Shown here piece after piece: positions 1-6,436 of a DNA stretch of 6,486 nucleotides. Below the pieces are notes generated by a model. It saw only the letters and a program-made list of their open reading frames with translations. It searched no databases and had not been told where the DNA came from. Position 1 is the first letter of the stretch. Each line of letters opens with the position of its first letter. The position numbers and the translations under genes are program-made. Source of the DNA: Actinomycetota bacterium (GTDB taxonomy: Bacteria > Actinomycetota > Humimicrobiia > Humimicrobiales > Humimicrobiaceae); contig SOKC01000016.1 of NCBI GenBank assembly GCA_004376325.1, positions 1 to 6,486 of the forward strand, given 5' to 3'.

Positions 1-746
1 TTATCTTTATTTTCCTTACCACTCTCAGAAATTGATTTTGACATTTCATAATTTGCCGAATAACCGCATCCCGGACAAAAAACCAATTTTTCTTCACCAT
101 TTTCAGCAAGTACCATAAATTCATGGGAAAACTTTCCGCCAATCAGTCCTGTATCAGCCTCAACCACCTTATACTGGAGACCAATTTTTTCCAGTATCCT
201 GCAATAAGCATCGTACATCTTCTTATAAATAACTTCTGAATCATCATCGTTCCTGCAGAAACTATAGGCATCTTTCATAATAAACTCTCTGGCTCTGAGT
301 AATCCGTATCGTGGTCTTATTTCATCCCTGAACTTGACCTGGATTTGATATAAATTTACAGGCAGATTTTTATATGACTTCAAATCTAAATACACCAGAT
401 AGGTTATTAGTTCCTCATGAGTAGGTCCAAGACAGAAATCCCTTTTGTTCCTATCTTTTAACCTGAACATTTCAGGACCATATTCTTCCCACCTTCCTGA
501 TTTTTTCCATAAATCTGAAGGTTGTATAACCGGTAAAAATAGCTCAATGGCGCCGGTACTATTCATTTCCTGTCTAATTATCTCTTCAATTTTTTTTAAG
601 ACCTTAAGTCCAAGTGGTAAAAAAGAATAAATACCTGATGCAACTTTTCTGATAAGTCCAGCTCTCAGAGCTAAGGAATGGCTTGGTATTTCGGCTTCGC
701 TAGGTACTTCTTTTAAAGTTGGAATAAAAAATTGAGATAATTTCAA
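1..746 (-). CDS. proS: Prolyl-tRNA synthetase, bacterial type (N-terminal part, cut by window edge)
   Basis: Cytoplasmic class II aminoacyl-tRNA synthetase that joins proline to tRNA-Pro using ATP. The first 248 codons are present; the family is usually about 570 residues, so the rest lies beyond base 1. The start is TTG at 744-746, six bases after a GGGAG ribosome binding site, and the product begins MKLSQFFIPTLKEVP, the usual ProRS opening. Visible landmarks are the motif 1 region (about residues 38-76, including SGIYSFLPLG), the TxE loop GPTHEE (107-112), and motif 2 with FRDEIRPR (139-146) followed by the REFIMKDAYSF segment (153-163). A C-P-G-C-G-Y stretch at 224-229 and the residues after it should mark entry into the inserted editing domain, most of which is not visible. 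It lies 21 nt after ispG and is probably the next gene of the same operon. No frameshift is seen. Identity is very secure; the editing domain and C-terminus cannot be judged. Confidence 0.96.
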   Translation of the reverse strand, partial: MKLSQFFIPTLKEVPSEAEIPSHSLALRAGLIRKVASGIYSFLPLGLKVLKKIEEIIRQEMNSTGAIELFLPVIQPSDLWKKSGRWEEYGPEMFRLKDRNKRDFCLGPTHEELITYLVYLDLKSYKNLPVNLYQIQVKFRDEIRPRYGLLRAREFIMKDAYSFCRNDDDSEVIYKKMYDAYCRILEKIGLQYKVVEADTGLIGGKFSHEFMVLAENGEEKLVFCPGCGYSANYEMSKSISESGKENKD

Positions 747-752
747 TTTAAG

Positions 753-760
753 CTCCCTTT
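753..760 (-). promoter_or_regulatory. Ribosome binding site deciding the TTG start of proS
   Basis: The minus strand reads AAAGGGAG, followed by a six-base spacer and TTG at 744-746. This is the only good Shine-Dalgarno match in the short gap after ispG, and it places the start exactly where the ProRS family N-terminus begins. The first in-frame ATG is at residue 61, far inside motif 1, so the TTG must be used. Confidence 0.85.
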
Positions 761-767
761 TGCCTGT

Positions 768-1832
768 TTAAACTAATCTTTCTAACTCCTTTTTTAATTC
801 TTTAGATGCAATATTTTTATCTACTCTTTTTATCACCCTGCCCTTTAAAAACACTGCAGCCTTTTCTTTTCCAAAGGCTATCCCCAGATCTGCATCTTTT
901 GCCTCTCCGGGTCCATTTACAATACAACCCATTACTGCCAATTTCAAATTCTTTTTTATACCCGCGGTCAGCTTCTCAATTTCATCTACAATTTGCTTCA
1001 AATCATCCGTTGTTCTTCCACATGTAGGACAGGAAATGATATCCACTCCTACCCTTCTTAAGCCTAAACTATTAAGAATTATATATGCAGCTTTTACTTC
1101 ATCAATTGATTTTCCGGTCAGTGAAACTCTGATGGTATCTCCTATTCCTTTAGATAATAAGATACCAATGCCCACTGAAGACTTTATGCCGCCCCTGAAT
1201 CGAGGCCCTGCTTCAGTCACACCCAGATGTAGGGGATAATCAACTTTATTTGATACTAGCTCATATACATTTATGGTATCCAGAACTGATGATGCTTTTG
1301 CCGATATTTTAAAATTATTAAATTTCAAACTTTCTAAAAGTCTAACATTTTCCAGTGCACTTTCAACCATCGAGTTGACAATGTTCCCGTTATTTTTTTT
1401 CAAAATCTTTTTATCTATAGAACCCGAATTAATTCCAATCCTTATTGCAACCTTTTTTCTTTTAGCTTTTTCTACAATCTCTCCAACTCGCTCCTGCCCA
1501 CCTATATTCCCCGGATTTATTCTTACTCCATCAATCCCGATATCCATGCATTCCAGCGCTAATTTGTAATCAAATTGAATATCAGCTACTGCTGGAACTG
1601 AAAAAATTCCTTCATCAATTAATTGTTTAAGATAACTTATGGATATTTTTTCTGGTACCGCTATTCTAATAAGCTCGCAACCACTGCCCATCAGCTCTTT
1701 TATTTCGCTTCTAATGCCGTCTAAATCCTCCAGCTTGCTTTTAGTCATGGACTGGACAATAATAGGATTATTACCTCCTATTTTTAATTTCCCTACCTGC
1801 ATAACCTTAGTTTTTTTTCTTTTTATTTTCAT
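768..1832 (-). CDS. ispG: 4-hydroxy-3-methylbut-2-enyl diphosphate synthase (IspG/GcpE)
   Basis: Iron-sulfur enzyme of the MEP isoprenoid pathway. It reductively converts 2-C-methyl-D-erythritol 2,4-cyclodiphosphate to HMBPP in the cytoplasm. The 354-residue product matches the usual bacterial two-domain form: an N-terminal TIM-barrel domain (to about residue 250, with PIIVQSMT at 23-30, RINPGNIG at 104-111 and HLGVTEAGP at 202-210) and a C-terminal cluster domain. The expected 4Fe-4S ligands are Cys268 and Cys271 in SCPTCGRT, Cys303 in MGCIVNGPGEA, and Glu310 in the same motif; all are present. The ATG at 1830-1832 is chosen because residues 5-20 align with the family opening (R-x-K-T then V-G-x-x-x-I-G-G) and a stop lies three codons upstream. 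The gap after rseP is 24 nt and shows no clear ribosome binding site. Isoprenoid units made here feed the UppS product encoded upstream. Confidence 0.97.
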   Translation of the reverse strand: MKIKRKKTKVMQVGKLKIGGNNPIIVQSMTKSKLEDLDGIRSEIKELMGSGCELIRIAVPEKISISYLKQLIDEGIFSVPAVADIQFDYKLALECMDIGIDGVRINPGNIGGQERVGEIVEKAKRKKVAIRIGINSGSIDKKILKKNNGNIVNSMVESALENVRLLESLKFNNFKISAKASSVLDTINVYELVSNKVDYPLHLGVTEAGPRFRGGIKSSVGIGILLSKGIGDTIRVSLTGKSIDEVKAAYIILNSLGLRRVGVDIISCPTCGRTTDDLKQIVDEIEKLTAGIKKNLKLAVMGCIVNGPGEAKDADLGIAFGKEKAAVFLKGRVIKRVDKNIASKELKKELERLV

Positions 1833-1856
1833 TTGAGATTATTATGTATTTAATTA

Positions 1857-2921
1857 TTACATATTTATGATTTTAAAAGGATTTATTATATCAAAAACGA
1901 AACCAATTATAAGTATGGAAACCAGAATGAATATTCCTATAGAATTGAAGATCTCTAAAACTTTCCTGGGAACAGATTTTCTTCTTATAGCTTCAATTAT
2001 GATCAATACAATATTTCCTCCATCTAAAGGAAGAATTGGAATTAAATTTCCAAAACCCATTAGAATAGAAACCAGTGCAACAAAAAATATAAAATTCTTC
2101 ATACCCATTGATACTGATTGTTGAAATATGCTTACTATTCCAATTGGCGAAACCGGCCTTGCCTCTCTGAGGGGTATTTTGCCCGAAAAAAGCATTCCAA
2201 ATAACTTTACATAAGTTATGCTTATATCCCAGGTCACCTTGAAGCTTTCTTTTACTATTTTAAAAAAGCCCAGTTTTTCTTCAATATACCGGGGACCTAT
2301 TCCTAAATATCCCTGGCCTTCTTTATTATCAAGCCTAACTTCAAGCTTCATTTCTTTTCCATCCCTGATAACAGTATAGGTTACTTCCTTACCAGGATTT
2401 TCTTTTGTTACTTCCGAAAAATCATCCCAGCTTTCAATATTTTTATCACCAAGAGCAATAACCTCATCACCTATTTCAAAACCGCTTACCTCGGCAGGTG
2501 ATTCAGTTTGGACAAGATCAATGGTTGTCGTGGGAATCAGCACACCCATGCTCAAGACGATTCCTATCAGTATTACTGCAAAAATCACATTAAAACCGAC
2601 TCCTCCAATTGAGACCATAAGTTTCTTATAGAAGGGCTTGTTGTGGTAAGACTTATCCTTCATATCAGGGGGTATGGATTCATTCCTGTCCATACCTAAT
2701 AATTTATTATATCCTCCTACCGGTATAGCGCATATACCGTAAGTAGTGCCGCGCCTGTCTTTAAATTTAAAAAGCTTTGAGCCAAAACCAATAAAAAATT
2801 CCTCAACATGTATTCCTCCGATTTTAGCCATTGAGAAATGCCCTAATTCATGAACTATTACTATCAGGGATAATCCAATTATTGCCAGAATATACTGGAG
2901 AATAGTAGTCAGGATTTGCAT
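1857..2921 (-). CDS. rseP: RseP/RasP-type site-2 protease (M50 zinc metalloprotease)
   Basis: Intramembrane zinc protease of the site-2 family. Relatives cut membrane-bound anti-sigma factors and leftover signal peptides; the substrate here is unknown. The 354-residue product has a first membrane segment (about 4-28) carrying the catalytic HELGH at 24-28, a hydrophobic segment near 106-128, one PDZ domain (about 133-205, with SPAEVSGFEIGDEV at 141-154), the SPIGI element at 258-262, then a hydrophobic stretch (about 276-298) leading into NLIPILPLDGG, whose LDG (299-301) supplies the third zinc ligand Asp300. A last membrane segment spans about 325-346. A single PDZ domain and this length fit Gram-positive RasP-like proteins rather than the longer two-PDZ proteobacterial form. 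The ATG start lies 6 nt after the uppS stop with only a weak AGG 12 nt upstream, suggesting translation coupled to uppS. No anti-sigma factor gene is nearby. Confidence 0.95.
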   Translation of the reverse strand: MQILTTILQYILAIIGLSLIVIVHELGHFSMAKIGGIHVEEFFIGFGSKLFKFKDRRGTTYGICAIPVGGYNKLLGMDRNESIPPDMKDKSYHNKPFYKKLMVSIGGVGFNVIFAVILIGIVLSMGVLIPTTTIDLVQTESPAEVSGFEIGDEVIALGDKNIESWDDFSEVTKENPGKEVTYTVIRDGKEMKLEVRLDNKEGQGYLGIGPRYIEEKLGFFKIVKESFKVTWDISITYVKLFGMLFSGKIPLREARPVSPIGIVSIFQQSVSMGMKNFIFFVALVSILMGFGNLIPILPLDGGNIVLIIIEAIRRKSVPRKVLEIFNSIGIFILVSILIIGFVFDIINPFKIINM

Positions 2922-2927
2922 AAGAAA

Positions 2928-3689
2928 TCACAACCTGCCAAATCTTCTATTTCTCTGCTGATAATAATAAATTGCTTTCAGGAAATTTTTCCTTTTAAAA
3001 TCTGGCCAGAGCGTTTTTACAAAATAAAATTCGCAGTATGCAATTTGCCACAACAAGAAATTACTTACTCTATATTCACCGCTGGTTCTGATTAAAAAAT
3101 CAGGATCAGGGCATCCTTTCGTAAATAGATAATCTGAAAATGTTTTCTCATCCAGTTTCTCAATATTTATATCATTTCTAGTGGTTGCTTTATATATCTT
3201 TTTGGCTGCCTCTATAATTTCCTGTCTGGAGCCGTAATTAAAAGCAATATTGAAAAAAAGCTTATTATTATTTGCAGTCTTTTTTTCTGCATTTTCGAAA
3301 GCTTCCAGTATTTCATGAGGAATTAACTTTCTATCACCTATCAAGAATACTCTTACGCCATTTTTGTTAAAGGTTTCCAATTCCTCTTTTAATGATTCCA
3401 GAAATAGATTTAATAAAAAATTGACTTCGTCTTTTGGTCTTTGCCAGTTTTCAATTGAAAATGAGTATACAGTTAAGAATTTTATTCCTAACTGTACGCA
3501 TGTTTTTACAACTTCCCTTAGAGCTTCAACCCCTGCCTTATGGCCAGCATACCGTGGTAGTTTTCTCCTGGCGGCCCACCTGCCATTTCCATCCATAATA
3601 ATAGCCACATGCTCTGGAATGATATTTTTTTTTAGCTCTTTTACGGTCGGAACTCTTATAGAAGAAAAAATAGAAGAAATTAAACTCAA
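2928..3689 (-). CDS. uppS: Undecaprenyl diphosphate synthase (cis-prenyltransferase, isoprenyl transferase)
   Basis: Adds isopentenyl units in cis to farnesyl diphosphate, giving the C55 lipid carrier used for peptidoglycan and other wall polymers. The 253-residue product carries the family signature HVAIIMDGNGRWA (27-39) with catalytic Asp33, the RYAGHKAG segment (46-53), SFSIENWQRP (76-85), and the diphosphate-binding block LIRTSGEYRVSNF (199-211), in which Arg201, Arg207 and Ser209 match the known binding residues. Glu220 in the following AYCEFYF fits the magnesium-binding acidic residue. The position normally Thr in the SFSTEN motif is Ile here. The start is TTG at 3687-3689, supported by AGGA six bases upstream; no ATG occurs before Met32, which lies inside the active site. 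The gene follows frr after 12 nt. The exact chain length of the product cannot be read from sequence. Confidence 0.96.
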   Translation of the reverse strand: MSLISSIFSSIRVPTVKELKKNIIPEHVAIIMDGNGRWAARRKLPRYAGHKAGVEALREVVKTCVQLGIKFLTVYSFSIENWQRPKDEVNFLLNLFLESLKEELETFNKNGVRVFLIGDRKLIPHEILEAFENAEKKTANNNKLFFNIAFNYGSRQEIIEAAKKIYKATTRNDINIEKLDEKTFSDYLFTKGCPDPDFLIRTSGEYRVSNFLLWQIAYCEFYFVKTLWPDFKRKNFLKAIYYYQQRNRRFGRL

Positions 3690-3693
3690 AGTA

Positions 3694-3699
3694 CTTCCT
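3694..3699 (-). promoter_or_regulatory. Ribosome binding site deciding the TTG start of uppS
   Basis: The minus strand reads AGGAAG in the 12-nt gap between the frr stop (TAG, 3702-3704) and the TTG at 3687-3689. Counting from AGGA the spacer is six bases. No in-frame ATG exists upstream of the active site, so this TTG is the only reasonable start. Confidence 0.75.
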
Positions 3700-3701
3700 A
3701 C

Positions 3702-4259
3702 CTACACTTCCATAATTTCTTTTTCTTTCTGGGCTAGAGAATCATTAATTTTCTCTATGAATTCATCAGTAATTTCCTGAACTTCCTTTTGAGATTTTAT
3801 TAGATCATCTTCAGTTATCTCGATTTTACTTTCCAATTTCTTAAATTCATCATTTATTTCTCTTCTGATATTTCTAATTGCTATTCTTCCATCTTCTGCA
3901 ATCTTCCTAACTAACTTGACTAATTCTTTTCTTCTTTCCTCATTTAGGGGAGGGATATTCAGCCGGATAACTTTTCCGTTATTTGATGGATTAATACCCA
4001 GATCGGATTTGGATATTTGAGTTTCAATCTCCTTTAAAAATTTTGGCTCGTAAGGTGAAATCTGGATAACCCTCGGTTCAGGTATACTGACATTAGACAT
4101 ATGTTTCAATAAAGTTTTACTGCCATAATAGTCAACATAAATATTATCCAGCAAAGACACGGACGCTCTTCCTGTTCTAATAGTATTAAATTCATGTTGG
4201 GTTCTTTCCAGAGACTGACTCATTCTTTTTTTCTCATCAACCAGTAATACATCTTTCAT
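3702..4259 (-). CDS. frr: Ribosome recycling factor
   Basis: Splits post-termination ribosomes together with EF-G so that subunits can be reused; acts in the cytoplasm. The 185 residues match the usual length of this tRNA-shaped protein. Visible family blocks are the first helix ending in FNTIRTGRAS (24-33), the domain II strands with VDYYGSKTLL (42-51), SIPEPRVIQISPYEP (58-72), NIPPLNEERRKEL (101-113), and the conserved AIRNIRREIN (127-136), whose Arg129, Arg132 and Arg133 lie in the arginine-rich patch that contacts the ribosome. Position 34 is Val where most homologues have Pro after R-A-S. The long C-terminal helix (about 140-185) is charged and heptad-like, as expected for the three-helix bundle. 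The ATG start lies 3 nt after the pyrH stop, and its AAAGGAG site overlaps the last pyrH codons, so the two genes are tightly coupled. Confidence 0.97.
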   Translation of the reverse strand: MKDVLLVDEKKRMSQSLERTQHEFNTIRTGRASVSLLDNIYVDYYGSKTLLKHMSNVSIPEPRVIQISPYEPKFLKEIETQISKSDLGINPSNNGKVIRLNIPPLNEERRKELVKLVRKIAEDGRIAIRNIRREINDEFKKLESKIEITEDDLIKSQKEVQEITDEFIEKINDSLAQKEKEIMEV

Positions 4260-4262
4260 TCT

Positions 4263-4982
4263 TTACTCCTTTGTAACTAAAGTGCCAATTTTTTTACCCA
4301 TTATAACCCCTTTTATATTGCCTGGCTTTGTAATATCAAAAACAACAATAGGTAAATTATTTTCCATACATAAGGAAGTAGCTGTAGAATCCAGAACTCT
4401 GATATTCTTCTTTAACACATCCAGGAAAGTTAATTTAACAAACTTCCTGGCATCTTTAAATTTTAAAGGGTCTTTATCGTATACACCGTCAACTTTTGTA
4501 GCTTTAAATATTATCTCGGCTTCTATTTCAAGTGCTCGCAGCGCTGCAGCGGTATCAGTCGTAAAATACGGATTACCAGTCCCGCCGGCAAATATTACCA
4601 CTCTTTTCTTCTCCAGGTGTCTTACCGCTCTTCTCCTGATAAAAGGCTCAGCAATTTCCTGCATTGATATCGCAGTTTGAACTCTGGTAATTATTCCCAT
4701 TCTTTCCAATGCATTCTGAAGCCCTAATGCATTCATAATGGTAGCCAGCATTCCAATATAATCAGCGGTAGTTCTATCCATGCCACTTGAACTAGCAGAA
4801 ACACCTCTCCAGAAATTCCCTCCACCAACAACTACTGCCACTTCTACACCTAATTCTACTACCTCTTTTATCTGACTGGATATATTATTGGTAACCTTTG
4901 GGTCTATTCCATAATCTAAATCACCCAATAATGCCTCACCGCTGATCTTAAGTAAAACCCTGTTGTATTTTAATTCTTCCAT
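4263..4982 (-). CDS. pyrH: Uridylate (UMP) kinase, bacterial hexameric type
   Basis: Phosphorylates UMP to UDP with ATP, the committed step to UTP, CTP and UDP-sugars. It belongs to the amino acid kinase fold, unlike eukaryotic UMP/CMP kinases. The 239 residues are full length. Markers are RVLLKISGEALLGD (8-21) with Lys12, the glycine-rich VVGGGNFWRG (51-60), MDRTTADYIGMLAT (68-81) that binds the uridine side, FAGGTGNPYFTTDTAA (131-146), and KVDGVYDKDP (163-172) around the nucleotide. Enzymes of this family are usually activated by GTP and inhibited by UTP; this is family knowledge, not seen here. The ATG at 4980-4982 gives the normal N-terminus, but the preceding 50-nt gap after tsf offers only weak binding sites (AGG 10 nt and AAAGG about 18 nt upstream). 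The stop codon overlaps the frr ribosome binding site. Confidence 0.97.
   Translation of the reverse strand: MEELKYNRVLLKISGEALLGDLDYGIDPKVTNNISSQIKEVVELGVEVAVVVGGGNFWRGVSASSSGMDRTTADYIGMLATIMNALGLQNALERMGIITRVQTAISMQEIAEPFIRRRAVRHLEKKRVVIFAGGTGNPYFTTDTAAALRALEIEAEIIFKATKVDGVYDKDPLKFKDARKFVKLTFLDVLKKNIRVLDSTATSLCMENNLPIVVFDITKPGNIKGVIMGKKIGTLVTKE
4266..4272 (-). promoter_or_regulatory. frr ribosome binding site embedded in the 3' end of pyrH
   Basis: The minus strand reads AAAGGAG, formed by the last codons of pyrH (Lys, Glu) just before its TAA. The spacer to the frr ATG is six bases. The arrangement implies that ribosomes finishing pyrH help start frr. Confidence 0.85.
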
Positions 4983-5032
4983 ATATTTTATGCCTATTAT
5001 CCTTTAAGCAAAAAAATATTAGAAATTACTTA
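4983..5032 (-). other. AT-rich spacer between tsf and pyrH
   Basis: At 50 nt this is the longest internal gap in the cluster. On the minus strand it has a run of seven T without a GC-rich stem before it, so it does not look like an intrinsic terminator. A GATAAT hexamer resembles a -10 element but its spaced upstream partner is poor. Nothing in it can be firmly assigned. Confidence 0.5.
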
Positions 5033-5629
5033 TTATTCTTCTCCAAGGATATATCTTTCAAACCTTTTAATCACTATATTTTCACCCATTTTTGCTATAT
5101 GCTGTTTTAATAAGTCTCCAATCTTTACATCATTATCTTTTACAAACAGCTGTTCCAGCAGGCAATTTTCTTCATAATATTTTTTAAGTTTACCTTCGGC
5201 AATCTTGTCTATAATTTTTTCAGGTTTACCTTCATTTAAAGCTTGCTTCCTGTAAAGTTCTTTCTCTTTATCCAGCACCTCTTGAGGTACATCTTCTTTG
5301 GAAACATATAACGGCGCTGCTGCTGTAATATGAAGTGCAATATCATGTACAAAATTCTTAAACATTTCATTTCTGGCTACAAAATCAGTTTCACAATTGA
5401 CTTCAACCATTACACCAATCTTAGAGCCTGTATGTATATAGCTGTCAATTATACCTTCTTTAGTAGCCCTGGAAGCTTTTTTAGAAGCTTTCGCCAGTCC
5501 CTTCTCTTTTAATATCTCCTCTGCTTTCTTTATATCTCCATTGCTCTCCACCAGAGCTTTCTTACAATCCATCATGCCAGCGCTGCTTTTTTCCCTTAAT
5601 TCTTTTACCAGTTCAACTTTGATTTCCAT
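5033..5629 (-). CDS. tsf: Elongation factor Ts, short form
   Basis: Guanine nucleotide exchange factor that recycles EF-Tu-GDP to EF-Tu-GTP during elongation. The 198-residue protein has an N-terminal UBA-like domain (about 1-55, with LREKSSAGMMDCKKAL at 11-26), then the core with VNCETDFVARNEMF (77-90), whose TDFV (81-84) inserts near the EF-Tu nucleotide site, and the C-terminal module with NEGKPEKIIDKIAEGKLKK (132-150) and LLEQLFVKD (157-165). It is clearly shorter than the roughly 280-residue E. coli form and close to the Thermus form of about 196 residues, which works as a dimer; dimer use here is an inference. Both ends look intact, so this is a short family type and not a truncation. 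The ATG has a strong AGGGAGG site four bases upstream and follows rpsB after 18 nt, the usual rpsB-tsf pairing. Confidence 0.97.
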   Translation of the reverse strand: MEIKVELVKELREKSSAGMMDCKKALVESNGDIKKAEEILKEKGLAKASKKASRATKEGIIDSYIHTGSKIGVMVEVNCETDFVARNEMFKNFVHDIALHITAAAPLYVSKEDVPQEVLDKEKELYRKQALNEGKPEKIIDKIAEGKLKKYYEENCLLEQLFVKDNDVKIGDLLKQHIAKMGENIVIKRFERYILGEE

Positions 5630-5633
5630 TATT

Positions 5634-5640
5634 CCTCCCT
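5634..5640 (-). promoter_or_regulatory. Strong ribosome binding site of tsf
   Basis: The minus strand reads AGGGAGG in the rpsB-tsf gap, with a four-base spacer to the tsf ATG at 5627-5629. It is one of the strongest sites in the window, fitting a highly expressed translation factor. Confidence 0.8.
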
Positions 5641-5647
5641 ACAATCT

Positions 5648-6436
5648 TTATACCCATACCTCATCTTCAGGTAAATCTTCTAAATCGTCTTCAGTTTTTT
5701 CTTCTTCTAACTTTTTTGCTTCTTTTTCCTCCGGGCTTTCCTCTAACTTAATTTTCTGCTCTTTTCCTTTTTTTACAGCATCACATATGACACTTGTTAT
5801 CAGATTGCAGGAACGGATCGCATCATCATTACCCGGAATAACAAAATCAATAATATCAGGGTCACAATTTGTATCTGTTATAGCTACAATAGGTATTCCC
5901 AGCTTACTTGCTTCTCTTACAGCAATCATCTCTTTATTAGGATCAATAGCATAAAGAACATTAGGGAGTTTTTTCATATTTCTTATACCTCCGATATTGA
6001 ATAGAAGCTTTTCATACTCTTTCTTTATTCCCAGAACCTCCTTTTTGGGTAACTTTTCAAAAATACCTGACTTTTCCATCTCTTCTATTTCATCAATTCT
6101 TTTTGTTCTCTTATTTATAGTTTCAAAATTAGTAAGAGTGCCTCCCAGCCACCTGTTCCTAACATAGGGCATTCCGCATTCGGTGGCATAAGATTCGATT
6201 ATATCCTGGGTTTGTTTTTTCGTACCTACAAACAATATAATCCCGTCCTCACCGGCAACTTTTTTAACATATTCATAGGCCTCAATTAGAAGCCTCTGAG
6301 TTTCCTGAAGGTCAATTATATATATACCACTTTTATCTGTATATATATATTTCTTCATCTTAGGGTTCCACTTTTTAGTCTGATGGCCAAAATGAACCCC
6401 TACCTCCAGGAGCTCTTTCATAGTTACAATACTCAA
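5648..6436 (-). CDS. rpsB: 30S ribosomal protein S2
   Basis: Structural protein of the small ribosomal subunit, located between head and body and needed for S1 binding or initiation in many bacteria. The 262-residue product shows VTMKELLEVGVHFGHQT (4-20), KWNPKMKKYIYTDKSGIYIIDL (22-43, a family hallmark), LFVGTKKQTQDII (68-80), RNRWLGGTLTNF (93-104), and IPIVAITDTNCDPDIIDFVIPGNDDA (181-206), in the expected order. Residues 120-145 form the charged coiled-coil arm. After about residue 225 comes a low-complexity, highly acidic tail rich in Glu, Asp and Lys; such tails vary among S2 proteins. The start is TTG at 6434-6436, six bases from GGGGAGGT, giving M-S-I-V-T-M as in many S2 proteins. An ATG at residue 6 would sit too far from that site. 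It is the first gene of the visible cluster; tsf follows after 18 nt. Confidence 0.97.
   Translation of the reverse strand: MSIVTMKELLEVGVHFGHQTKKWNPKMKKYIYTDKSGIYIIDLQETQRLLIEAYEYVKKVAGEDGIILFVGTKKQTQDIIESYATECGMPYVRNRWLGGTLTNFETINKRTKRIDEIEEMEKSGIFEKLPKKEVLGIKKEYEKLLFNIGGIRNMKKLPNVLYAIDPNKEMIAVREASKLGIPIVAITDTNCDPDIIDFVIPGNDDAIRSCNLITSVICDAVKKGKEQKIKLEESPEEKEAKKLEEEKTEDDLEDLPEDEVWV

Noticed and set aside
445..630. Plus-strand 61-codon open frame opposite proS
   Set aside because: Lies within the conserved motif 1 to TxE-loop region of prolyl-tRNA synthetase; a shadow.
806..1836. Four plus-strand open frames opposite ispG
   Set aside because: All lie inside the intact ispG gene and show no independent coding signal.
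3364..3780. Plus-strand open frame of 138 codons opposite uppS and frr
   Set aside because: It crosses two well-supported minus-strand genes, has no recognisable domain or good ribosome binding site, and its composition is that of a shadow of AT-rich coding sequence.
4282..4680. Plus-strand open frame of 132 codons opposite pyrH
   Set aside because: Fully contained in the conserved UMP kinase gene; no family resemblance.
4983..5032. Possible promoter or terminator in the tsf-pyrH gap
   Set aside because: The T-run has no GC-rich stem, and the GATAAT hexamer has no convincing -35 partner at 17 bp; AT-rich sequence gives such matches by chance.
5033..5629. EF-Ts as a truncated pseudogene
   Set aside because: Start, TDFV core and C-terminal module are all present and the length fits the known short family form.
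5541..5954. Plus-strand open frame of 137 codons opposite tsf and rpsB, rich in Ser and Phe
   Set aside because: Its serine/phenylalanine runs are the reverse complement of Glu- and Lys-rich codons in S2 and EF-Ts; a shadow frame.
6317..6353. TATATA-rich stretches resembling a microsatellite
   Set aside because: They encode the conserved Y-I-Y-T-D-K-S-G-I-Y-I-I segment of S2 with AT-rich codons.
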